Below are positions 56,883-64,000 of a stretch of 64,000 bases of DNA, piece after piece. How positions within the stretch are numbered: position 1 is the stretch's first letter; each line of letters starts with the position of its first letter. The stretch is from assembly GCA_900314495.1 (NCBI GenBank), contig OMVJ01000006.1, positions 1-64,000 of the forward strand, in the 5' to 3' direction. The translations under genes were made by a program, and so were the position numbers. The notes beneath the pieces were generated by a model that did no database searches, was not told the origin of the DNA, and was given only the letters and a program-made list of their open reading frames with translations. The DNA is from an uncultured Olsenella sp. (GTDB lineage Bacteria > Actinomycetota > Coriobacteriia > Coriobacteriales > Atopobiaceae).

Positions 56883-58040
56883 CTAACGGTGGACGGTGCG
56901 CGGCAGCCGAAAGCCTTCGTGTTTCGTGCGCCTGGCCTTGCCACGCACGACCAGCTGTAGTTTGCCATCCGTCTTGACGAGTTCCTTGTACTGGCCGGGA
57001 ACGAGCGAGGCATCTGCAGGGTCGTGTACCTTGCGCTCCGGCTGGGCGCAATACGCCATTTCCTGCGGAATTCCATAGGCGTCCAGCAACGGGTCAAGCT
57101 GCCTGGGGTTCGCCGCAGTTTCGGCAGAGAACCTCATTGCGCGGACACCGTATACGCTAATCTGCGACTCTCGCATTTTCTCGTCGTAAATGACGTCGAA
57201 CTCGGACCGTGTCACCCCATCCTTCGTTTGCCGGTACTTTTCCTTGAGGTACTTGAGCTTGCCGTCCATCTCGCCCGCCACTGGGCCACCAGTGGCATCG
57301 AGCCAAAAGAAGTCCTGACGATACCAGCTCTCCTCTTCAAACGGATTGGCGACATGAACCTGTAACTCAGGCATCTCTCGGCCGAGCTGTATGATGCTGG
57401 CGCGCGCAAGCGATTCTCCGCCGCTTTCCGCCTGCCAACTGGCATATGAAGCGGTTGTCAGGGCATGCTCAATCCCGTCACTGATGCCCATGCGGGCTAG
57501 GTTCTCCAGGTAGTTCTCCAGCTGCGGCGCATCCCAGCCAAGCCGCGCAAGGCATGCGTCGGCTACAACGAGTCCCTCCGAGAAGCAGAGCCTTCGCGTG
57601 CAGTCTGCCGTGGTGCGTGGCAGCGACGTAACCGGAAGTCCGTTCACGCGCACGACATCGGGGTACTTGACGCCGTGGCACGCCAAAGCGGAATAGCTGC
57701 GCCACCGCGGGGAGCTTCCCCTGATCAGGTGAATCTTGCCGAGCAGAGAATACGAGACGTCTATGCCAAAGATTGCCGCTGCGGTCACGTCGCAGAAGAT
57801 CCAGTCGGGATGCAGCTTGTTGAGCGCGCGGGCAATGTGGACATGGCGCTCCGCCTTGTCGAGCTCGTCCCAGTAGGATGGGCGCGCGTATAGTCCCCGG
57901 TACGGCCTCAAGAGCGCGCCACGCTCGACCAAACGATCAAGTTGCCGTTGCTCTGTGTTGTCGGATGGAAATGCGCACCTGTGCTCCCGTTCGGCGCGAC
58001 CGAGGCATTCGCCGATTCGCTCCTTCGTTGCGCTGCCCAT
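56883..58040 (-). CDS. AbiEi-like protein with endonuclease-fold C-terminus
   Basis: A 385-residue protein; ATG 58040 follows GGGGTGA. The N-terminus carries an AbiEi-type winged helix (LDRLVERGALLRPYRGLYAR). The middle (SLPRTTADCTRRLCFSEGLV) is the typical AbiEi-4 linker. Residues about 240-310 resemble a PD-(D/E)xK core: QDFFWLD, then AGEMDGKLKY, then DEKMRESQISVYGVRAMRF. AbiEi proteins normally neutralise an AbiEii nucleotidyltransferase toxin; none is adjacent. The gene is bracketed by clusters of a ~39-nt palindrome. Confidence 0.72.
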   Translation of the reverse strand: MGSATKERIGECLGRAEREHRCAFPSDNTEQRQLDRLVERGALLRPYRGLYARPSYWDELDKAERHVHIARALNKLHPDWIFCDVTAAAIFGIDVSYSLLGKIHLIRGSSPRWRSYSALACHGVKYPDVVRVNGLPVTSLPRTTADCTRRLCFSEGLVVADACLARLGWDAPQLENYLENLARMGISDGIEHALTTASYASWQAESGGESLARASIIQLGREMPELQVHVANPFEEESWYRQDFFWLDATGGPVAGEMDGKLKYLKEKYRQTKDGVTRSEFDVIYDEKMRESQISVYGVRAMRFSAETAANPRQLDPLLDAYGIPQEMAYCAQPERKVHDPADASLVPGQYKELVKTDGKLQLVVRGKARRTKHEGFRLPRTVHR

Positions 58041-58538
58041 GAATCACCCCCGTGCTCGACTGCATTAGTGAGCGTTCTTCTTCCCGGGATGAATGCGACT
58101 TTTGATTCACATTTGCTGAACGGTGCCTCAGATGCCATGAGCGCGCTACAAACCCCTGCAGGAGGCTCGCAGCAAACTGTTCGCAGGTAAAATGGCAAGT
58201 TTCTGCAAACAAATTGCTGCGTCACCCTTCTCCCGAGACGTGCTTGACTGGCTGTGACATGGGTTGTTGCATGCTCCACCGCGCTACTCGCACTGCTCTA
58301 CTCGCGCTCACGTGCTGTCTTCAAGTGGCGTTGACACCTCTCCAAGACAAAATGGGTGTCGGTTGGGCCCGCTTTCGTCTCGAAACGGTGTTAACGCAAC
58401 TTCAAGACAACGCGTGGAAGGCCTTCTCCTGTGTCTGAAACAGGCGTCAACACCGGAACGAGACAAAACAAGCCCCATATGAGGCCCGTTTTGTCTTGAA
58501 GAGGCGTTACCGCCAAAGCGAGCAGGCCGTGAATCCTG
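58041..58538. repeat. GTCTTGAA-GGCGTTAACGCC-TTCAAGAC palindromes, right cluster
   Basis: Four units occupy 58316-58352, 58373-58411, 58430-58468 and 58488-58523. Each has a TTTTGTCTTGAA arm, a GGCGTTAACGCC-like centre and a TTCAAGACAAAA arm, with scattered changes. The rest of this 500-base gap holds only the AbiEi-like gene's promoter region. Confidence 0.85.
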
Positions 58539-59192
58539 TTACTCCAGCTCACCTGCGGCGAGGAGGTCGCGCACGTCCAGCAGGCTCCCGCACACGGCGT
58601 CAGCGAGGGTGGCAATCTCCTCCGTGGGCTGCATGAGGTCCGGCACCATCACGGTGACGAAACCACCCGCGTGACCTGCGCGAACGCCGGCAAAGCTGTC
58701 TTCCAGCACCAGGCTGCGCGAGGGTTCCGCGCCAACGGCGGCTGCAGCTGCCAAGAAGACGTCTGGCGCCGGCTTGCCGTGCTCCACGTCGCGTCCGCTC
58801 ACGGCGGCGCGGAAGTACTGCGCCACGCCCGTGCGCTCCAGGTTGCCGCGGATCATCTCGTGCGAGCTGGAAGACGCAACCACGCAGGGCACGCTAGCAG
58901 CGTCTAGCCAGGCCAACAGCTCGTCCAACCCCGGCTTCTTAGTCATCTCGCGCGCGATGATCTGCGCCGCCTCGCCGTCCAGGGCCTGCGTGATCGCATG
59001 GACGTCGTAGCCGGGGAAGTGGCGCGAAATGACGGCGTCGCGAACCGCGCCGGACGTGCCGCGGCACTCGTCGGCAAGCGTGTCGTCCAGCGTGAGCCCA
59101 AACCGTGCCAGCGCGGGCGTCCACGCCTTGTACCACAGCGGCTCCGTGTCGAACATGAGGCCGTCCATATCGAAGATTGCCGCTTGAATCAT
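58539..59192 (-). CDS. HAD-family phosphatase (phosphoglucomutase-like)
   Basis: A 217-residue protein; ATG 59192 follows GGGAG. Motif I is FDMDGLMFDTEP, motif II VASSSSHEM, and motif III/IV lie in GKPAPDVFLAAAAAVGAEPS and LEDSFAGVRAG. This is the beta-phosphoglucomutase-like subfamily (sugar-phosphate phosphatase or mutase). The substrate is not determinable. It is followed on the same strand by another HAD gene, probably co-transcribed. Confidence 0.9.
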   Translation of the reverse strand: MIQAAIFDMDGLMFDTEPLWYKAWTPALARFGLTLDDTLADECRGTSGAVRDAVISRHFPGYDVHAITQALDGEAAQIIAREMTKKPGLDELLAWLDAASVPCVVASSSSHEMIRGNLERTGVAQYFRAAVSGRDVEHGKPAPDVFLAAAAAVGAEPSRSLVLEDSFAGVRAGHAGGFVTVMVPDLMQPTEEIATLADAVCGSLLDVRDLLAAGELE

Positions 59193-59252
59193 CGTGCGCT
59201 CCCTCTGCGTGCCGCGCGCGGCGGCCCGCACTCCTTGCGTCCCGCGCGCCAG

Positions 59253-60047
59253 CTATTCGCCCTGCTCGTCCAACAGTCCCAGCCGCTTGAAGGCGTTCCA
59301 CAGCCCGTTGTCGTCCATATCGGTGGTCACGAAGTCCGCCGCAGCCTTGGCCTCCTGCGTGCCGTTGCCCATGGCCACGCCCACGTCCGCGGCGCGCAGC
59401 ATGGGCACGTCGTTGCCGGAATCGCCCATGGCCACGGTGCGGTAGTTACCGCCCAGCAGATCCGCCATCACGCGCACGGCGCGACCCTTGCTCACTCCCT
59501 CGCGCGTGACCTCCACCGCACGGGTCATGTCGGTCTTCACGAAGCCGGAGGGCAAGGGAGGGAGCTTGTTGGCGTCCGGCGCCGCGCCCATGAACACGGA
59601 GTACTTATATATCTGTGCAAAGTCGGCGTCGGTCATCTCGGAGATGTCGCGCTGCTCAAAGAAACGCTCCCCGTGGGCGCGCGCGTCGTCGCGCAACCGC
59701 TGCAGCACGGCGGGGTCGTAGCCGTGGACGAAGCACTCGTCCCCGCCCTCGGCCATGACAACTCCGCGGCCAGCCAGAAGCCCCAGCAGCATCTTGGCGT
59801 CCTCCACGCCCAGCGGCAGGTCCACCACGCGCTCGCTGCCCTGGTAAATCTCCGCGCCAGCGGCGTAGGAGCGCAGGTCAAAGCCGTAGGCCGTCAGGTC
59901 GGGAGTCTCCCCGCGGGAACGGCCGGTGCACGAGACAACCTTGTGACCCAGCTCCTGCGCGCGCCGCACGGCGGCCACCGCGGACTCGGGCGCGTGTCCC
60001 ATGAACCAAAACGTACCATCAAGGTCGAGAAAGACGACCGACTTCAT
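59253..60047 (-). CDS. Cof-type HAD phosphatase
   Basis: A 264-residue protein; ATG 60047 follows GGAGG. Motif I FLDLDGTFWF, motif III Lys in the KGRAVRVMADLLGG block and motif IV MGDSGNDVPMLRAADVGVAM place it in the Cof/YbjI group, with a C2 cap between. These enzymes dephosphorylate sugar phosphates or flavin and PLP precursors. It lies 60 bases upstream of the other HAD gene. Confidence 0.92.
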   Translation of the reverse strand: MKSVVFLDLDGTFWFMGHAPESAVAAVRRAQELGHKVVSCTGRSRGETPDLTAYGFDLRSYAAGAEIYQGSERVVDLPLGVEDAKMLLGLLAGRGVVMAEGGDECFVHGYDPAVLQRLRDDARAHGERFFEQRDISEMTDADFAQIYKYSVFMGAAPDANKLPPLPSGFVKTDMTRAVEVTREGVSKGRAVRVMADLLGGNYRTVAMGDSGNDVPMLRAADVGVAMGNGTQEAKAAADFVTTDMDDNGLWNAFKRLGLLDEQGE

Positions 60048-60193
60048 GCTGCCTCCAGGGGGTGATCAGGGTGTGGGGGTGTCCTGCCGTGTTAGCCATG
60101 GTACGACATGGACCTTCATGGCAATGTCAGCCCACGCGCGGGAAACCGTTTCTCCTTGAAGCGGGACACTTGGGGTGCCTGAGCCGCTGCGGC

Positions 60194-62698
60194 CTAGATG
60201 AACGCCCCCGTCACACTCTGCGGGCAGGCGCGCACGTCGCCCGGCGTTCCGGCAACCACCACGCGGCCGCCCTCGGTGCCGCCGCCCGGGCCCATGTCCA
60301 CGATCCAGTCCGCGTTGCGGATCACGTCCAGGTCGTGCTCGATCACCACCACCGTGGCGCCTTGGTCGATGAGCCCCTGGAACACGCCAAGCAGCGTGCG
60401 AACGTCCAGCGGGTGCAGGCCAATCGTCGGCTCGTCAAAGACGAAGACCGAGCCCTCCTGCCCGCGGCCCATCTCGCTGGCCAGCTTCAGGCGCTGCGCC
60501 TCTCCGCCAGAGAGGCCGGGCGTCTCCTCGCCCAGCGTCAGGTAGCCAAGGCCCAGGTCATGCAGGGTCTGCAGCCGGCGCTGCGGTAGCTTGAGGCCGC
60601 GGCAGGCGTCCAGCGCCTCGTCCACGGACATGTCCATGAGCTCCGGCAGGCTGTGGGGCAGGCCGTCCTTGGCGGTGCGCGTCACGTCCCATGCCGCGCG
60701 TGCGTAGCGGGAGCCGCGGCAGTCCGGGCACGTTATGTTCACGTCTGGCAGGAACTGCACGTCCAGGGAGATCTGCCCCGTGCCGTCGCAGGTGGGACAG
60801 CGCAGCTTGCCCGTGTTGTAGGAGAAGTCGCCCGCCTTGTAGCCCAGCGCCTTGGCGCCGGGCGTGCGGGCGAAGACCTTGCGCAGCTCGTCGTGGACGC
60901 CGGCGTAGGTGGCCACGGTGCTTCGAACGTTGATGCCAATGGGCGTGGCGTCGATGAGCTTGGCCTGCGTTATGCCGGGTGCGTCCAGCTCGCGCACGTG
61001 GGCGGGCAGGGGCTCGCCGGCAATGTGCGCCTGCAACGCAGGGATCAGACTCTCCAGCACCAGGGTGGTCTTGCCGGATCCGCTGACGCCCGTGACCACC
61101 GTCAGCCTGCCCTTTGGCAGGTCCACCTCCAGCGGGTGCACGGTGTGGATGGCGCTGGTGGAGAGGTGCAGCACGCCCGCGGAGAAGAGCTCCTCCTCCG
61201 GCACGGTAGGCCGCACGCGCTCGGAGCGCTCCGTTGCCAGGAAGGGCCCGATGCGCGAGGCCGGGTCCGCCGCCACGTCCGCCACCGGCCCCTGGGCAAT
61301 GACATTGCCGCCATCCGCGCCGGCGTCGGGGCCCATCTCCACAATCCAGTCCGCGTGGCGCAGCACCTGTGTGTCGTGGTCAACCAGCACCACGGAGTTG
61401 CCGTCCGCCACCAGGTCGTCCATGACGCCGGTGAGACCGCGCAGGTTGTGGGGGTGCAGGCCAATGGAGGGCTCGTCCAGCACGTAGAGCACGCCGGTGG
61501 TGCGGTTGCGTACGGCGCGGGCCAGCTGCACGCGCTGGCGCTCGCCGGTACTGAGCGTTGCCGCCGCGCGGTCCAGGCTCAGGTAGCCCAAGCCCAGGTC
61601 CATGAGCCGGCGCGACGTGTCCAGGAAGCTCTCGCAGATGGTCCGCGCCATGGGGCGCATCTCCTCCGGCAGGGAGTCCGGCACGCCGCGCACCCACTCC
61701 ACCAGGTCCGTCAGCGTCATGGCCGTGGCCTGGTCCAGCCCAATGCCGCGCAGCCGCGGCGCGCGGGCAGACTCGGAAAGCCGCGTGCCGTGGCAGTCCG
61801 GGCACACGTCCTCGCGCAGGAACTTCTCTATGCGCTTCATGCCCTTCTCGTCCTTGGCCTTGGCCAGCGAGTTCAGCACGGAGTTGACGGCGGAGTAATA
61901 GGTGAAGTCCATCTCCGTGGACTGGCCGTTCTTGGGGTTGAGGTAGTGCAGGTGGTGCTTCTCCTGCGCACCGTGGTAGACGATCTCCTTCTCTTCCGGC
62001 GTGAGGTCGCGGAAGGGCACGTCCGTGCGAACGCCCAGGTCGCGGGCCATGTCTGCCATGAGGGACCACATGAGGGTGCCCCACACCACCACGGCGCCCT
62101 CGTCGATGGTCTTCGTGTCGTCCGGCACCAGGGTGGACTCGTCAACCGTGCGCACGATGCCCGTTCCGCCGCAGGTAGGGCATGCGCCCGTGGAGTTGAA
62201 GGCCAGCTCCTCCGCGCTGGGGCCATAAAACTTTGCACCGCAGGTGGGGCAGGTGATTGCTTGCCCTGCTGCCACCGCCAGCGACGGCGGCACGTAGTGG
62301 CCGTTGGGGCACCGATGGCTGGCCAGGCGGGAAAACATGAGCCGCAGGCTGTTGAGAAGCTCGGACATGGTGCCGAAGGTGGAACGGATGCCAGGTACGC
62401 CGGGCCGTTGCCGTAGGGCCAGGGCCGCCGGCACGTAGCGCACGTCCGTCACGTCCGCTCGCTCTGCCTGCGTCATGCGCCGCCGCGTGTAGGTGGAGAG
62501 GGACTCCAGGTAGCGCCGAGACCCCTCCGCATAGAGGATGCCCAGCGCCAGCGACGACTTGCCGGAGCCGGAGACACCCGCCACGCCCACGATCTGCCCC
62601 AGCGGTATGTCCACGTCCACGTTCTTGAGGTTGTGCACGCGCGCACCGCGGACCTCTATGTGCGTGGGCTGGGCGGGGCGATGGTCGTTCGTTGGCAT
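60194..62698 (-). CDS. Short UvrA-like ABC protein (UvrA2/DrrC type)
   Basis: An 834-residue protein; ATG 62698 follows AAGGAG. Two ABC modules are present: Walker A GVSGSGKS near 41-48 and GVSGSGKTTL near 537, signatures LSTGERQRVQLA and LSGGEAQRLKLA, and Walker B VYVLDEPSIG-like and VFVFDEPTIG. Zinc-knuckle cysteines occur in CPTCGGTG, CPDCHGTRL and CPTCDGTGQ. It is about 100 residues shorter than UvrA, with little room for the UvrB-binding domain, as in UvrA2 or DrrC proteins linked to DNA-intercalating drug tolerance. No uvrB or uvrC is nearby. Confidence 0.9.
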   Translation of the reverse strand: MPTNDHRPAQPTHIEVRGARVHNLKNVDVDIPLGQIVGVAGVSGSGKSSLALGILYAEGSRRYLESLSTYTRRRMTQAERADVTDVRYVPAALALRQRPGVPGIRSTFGTMSELLNSLRLMFSRLASHRCPNGHYVPPSLAVAAGQAITCPTCGAKFYGPSAEELAFNSTGACPTCGGTGIVRTVDESTLVPDDTKTIDEGAVVVWGTLMWSLMADMARDLGVRTDVPFRDLTPEEKEIVYHGAQEKHHLHYLNPKNGQSTEMDFTYYSAVNSVLNSLAKAKDEKGMKRIEKFLREDVCPDCHGTRLSESARAPRLRGIGLDQATAMTLTDLVEWVRGVPDSLPEEMRPMARTICESFLDTSRRLMDLGLGYLSLDRAAATLSTGERQRVQLARAVRNRTTGVLYVLDEPSIGLHPHNLRGLTGVMDDLVADGNSVVLVDHDTQVLRHADWIVEMGPDAGADGGNVIAQGPVADVAADPASRIGPFLATERSERVRPTVPEEELFSAGVLHLSTSAIHTVHPLEVDLPKGRLTVVTGVSGSGKTTLVLESLIPALQAHIAGEPLPAHVRELDAPGITQAKLIDATPIGINVRSTVATYAGVHDELRKVFARTPGAKALGYKAGDFSYNTGKLRCPTCDGTGQISLDVQFLPDVNITCPDCRGSRYARAAWDVTRTAKDGLPHSLPELMDMSVDEALDACRGLKLPQRRLQTLHDLGLGYLTLGEETPGLSGGEAQRLKLASEMGRGQEGSVFVFDEPTIGLHPLDVRTLLGVFQGLIDQGATVVVIEHDLDVIRNADWIVDMGPGGGTEGGRVVVAGTPGDVRACPQSVTGAFI

Positions 62699-62783
62699 GT
62701 GTGACTCCTTGGATGCGAGGTGGTGCGTGAGACCTAGGTTACATCGTAGAGCAGGGAGGTGCCCCGCGCGAGCTGCCGCAGCG

Positions 62784-63596
62784 CTACTCCCCGAGCACGC
62801 TGCGGTAAATTCTTTCGTCCTTCTCGCCAAAGACATCGAAGATCACGTGCATAGGTGGCTCACCTGCGGCTTCGAACGCGTCCAGCCAAGCTCGCACGGT
62901 GCGCGCGGCAATCTGCGCGGCCTCGCGCTGCGGGAAGCCGAAGATTCCTGTGCTGATGCAGCAGAACGCGATGCTGGTGCAAGCTTGCGCGGCGGCAGCG
63001 TCCAGGCAGCTCTGGTAGCAGCGGGCGAGAAGGGCGCGATCGCGTGCGGTCAGCCGGCCCTGCACGATGGGCCCCACGGTGTGGATGACGTAGCTTGCCG
63101 GCAGGTTGTACGCGGCAGTAACTTTGGCCTGGCCGGTTGGCTCCTCGTGGCCCTGCGCTGCCATGACGCGCGCGCACTCCGCGCGCAGCTGCACGCCGGC
63201 GAAGCTGTGGATGGCGTTGTCTATGCAGTGGTGGCCCGGCACCCAGCAGCCAAGCATCTGCGAGTTTGCGGCGTTCACGATGGCGTCCACGCGGATGCGC
63301 GTGATGTCTCCGCGCCACAAAGAAATGCGCTGGTCAACGGCGGTGCGGGGGAGTGCGGCCGCGTCCGTCACCCCCGCCGCGGCTATGCGTGCCTGCAGCA
63401 TGCGGTCTTGCGCGGCAAGCCACTCGGCGGGCACGGGGTCGGGCTCGCGAACGTTCACGAGCGCGCGGTACAGGGTGAAGAGGTCCTCGGGGTCATCGCC
63501 CGCCTGCGCAAGCAGCTTCTCGGCGTCGCCGGCGTCCAGTCGCTCCTGCGCAAGCCAGCGCGTGCAGTACTTGAGGTCATCGACTTCGGTGGTCAT
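62784..63596 (-). CDS. Zn-dependent macrodomain protein-ADP-ribosylhydrolase
   Basis: A 270-residue protein; ATG 63596 follows GGAAGG. A helical N-terminal extension (about 1-85) precedes the macrodomain: WRGDITRIRVDAIVNAANSQ, then MLGCWVPGHHCIDNAIH with the Cys/His ligands of the zinc-macro subgroup, YVIHTVGPIVQG, and CISTGIFGFP. Such enzymes remove ADP-ribose from lipoylated GcvH-like proteins made by SirTM; no SirTM or lipoate ligase is in this window. It is monocistronic. Confidence 0.9.
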   Translation of the reverse strand: MTTEVDDLKYCTRWLAQERLDAGDAEKLLAQAGDDPEDLFTLYRALVNVREPDPVPAEWLAAQDRMLQARIAAAGVTDAAALPRTAVDQRISLWRGDITRIRVDAIVNAANSQMLGCWVPGHHCIDNAIHSFAGVQLRAECARVMAAQGHEEPTGQAKVTAAYNLPASYVIHTVGPIVQGRLTARDRALLARCYQSCLDAAAAQACTSIAFCCISTGIFGFPQREAAQIAARTVRAWLDAFEAAGEPPMHVIFDVFGEKDERIYRSVLGE

Positions 63597-63816
63597 GGTG
63601 GTTCCTTCCGCTGGAAGCCTCGCTGCGAGGCCGCGTCCTTTCACATGGCAGACTACCGCGCGCCGCATGCAAGCGTAAGTACGCACAACAAAGTGCGGTA
63701 GGCACCAGCAGGTAACCGTTCGCCGCAAGCCACCCCGCCGCGTTGGCTGCGAGCCAAGCGCCGCAATTCAGTATGATGTGGGTGGTCGAGAAAAGCGCTA
63801 CCAAGGGGGAGCACTC

Positions 63817-64000
63817 ATGAGCATTACGGTGAATCTGTACTATACGGGTAAGAACGGCTCCGCACGCCAATTTGCCCAGGAGATGGAGTCCTCCGGCGTA
63901 GCCGCTGCCATTCGCGCGGAGGAGGGCAACGAGTGCTACTGCTACTTCCAGCCACTGGACGATCCGGAGACAATCCTTCTCATTGACCGCTGGCGCGACC
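63817..64000 (+). CDS. Antibiotic biosynthesis monooxygenase-like protein, cut by the window edge
   Basis: ATG 63817 follows AAGGGGGAG. Sixty-one codons are visible (MSITVNLYYTGKNGSARQFA onward; CYCYFQPLDDPETILLIDRW). The dimeric ferredoxin-like ABM fold (quinol monooxygenase or heme-degrading type) is suggested by the final LLIDRWRD strand. The frame is open to the edge, so about a third of a typical gene is missing. Confidence 0.72.
   Translation, partial: MSITVNLYYTGKNGSARQFAQEMESSGVAAAIRAEEGNECYCYFQPLDDPETILLIDRWRD

Noticed and set aside
56762-58523. CRISPR array
   Set aside because: Repeat units are palindromic, diverged, unevenly spaced and split by a gene; there are no uniform spacers and no cas genes in the window.
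63577-63870. Minus-strand open frame at the right edge
   Set aside because: It overlaps the macrodomain start and the monooxygenase start on the other strand, has no ribosome site and has improbable composition.

Overview
The window is about 64 kb of GC-rich DNA with compact genes, strong GGAGG-type ribosome sites and short overlaps. Gene content (an old-yellow-enzyme-like flavoprotein, GH3 beta-glucosidases with membrane anchors, a cysteine desulfurase-mnmA pair, AbiEi-like proteins, an HxlR regulator, a short UvrA paralogue) suggests a host-associated Actinomycetota of the class Coriobacteriia, perhaps Olsenella or Atopobiaceae. That placement is inference; no rRNA gene is present.

Layout. 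1-11 kb is a defence-type island: two N6-adenine methyltransferase-like genes, a GIY-YIG/helicase fusion, a GIY-YIG-DUF4357 nuclease, the wreck of a DUF262 (GmrSD-type) gene, an AAA/DUF4143 ATPase sitting between two DUF262 tails, an XRE regulator and an R2K-type ATP-grasp gene. 11.7-17.2 kb holds tRNA-Leu(GAG), an ACT-domain protein, a SpoIIE phosphatase plus STAS-kinase fusion (a partner-switching pair), three identical tRNA-Gly(GCC) genes and tRNA-Cys. 17.3-23 kb is housekeeping: cysteine desulfurase/mnmA, yaaA, a tyrosine phosphatase and a MATE pump. 23-29 kb carries a zinc-ribbon surface protein, Uma2 (with a relic copy), DUF1294, DUF1304 and a Gfo/Idh/MocA-UPF0303 fusion.

29-38 kb looks like a glycan-use locus: two GH3 enzymes, one with permuted domains, flank a LytTR two-component pair and a GtrA-like protein. 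38-42.6 kb has tRNA-Val(GAC), an OYE-like flavoenzyme with a SnoaL-like partner and a divergent HxlR regulator, then a gene graveyard. 43-48 kb contains a PNPOx-like protein and two unrelated RNA ligases (DRB0094-like and RtcB) around a small predicted gene and tRNA-Leu(CAG). 49-64 kb holds two AbiEi-like endonuclease-fold proteins, LysR with cyclophilin-like and hydrolase genes, radical SAM, AlbA_2, a DUF4160 pair, HAD phosphatases, a short UvrA, a Zn-macrodomain hydrolase and a truncated monooxygenase.

The most striking non-coding theme is several families of short intergenic palindromes. One 29-nt family supplies or abuts the stop codons of three genes, one ~39-nt family brackets an AbiEi-like gene, and single-locus inverted repeats sit at promoters of likely self-regulated genes. 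The best candidates for an undescribed system are the split methyltransferase/GIY-YIG-helicase locus at the left end and the RNA-ligase neighbourhood at 44.6-48.1 kb.
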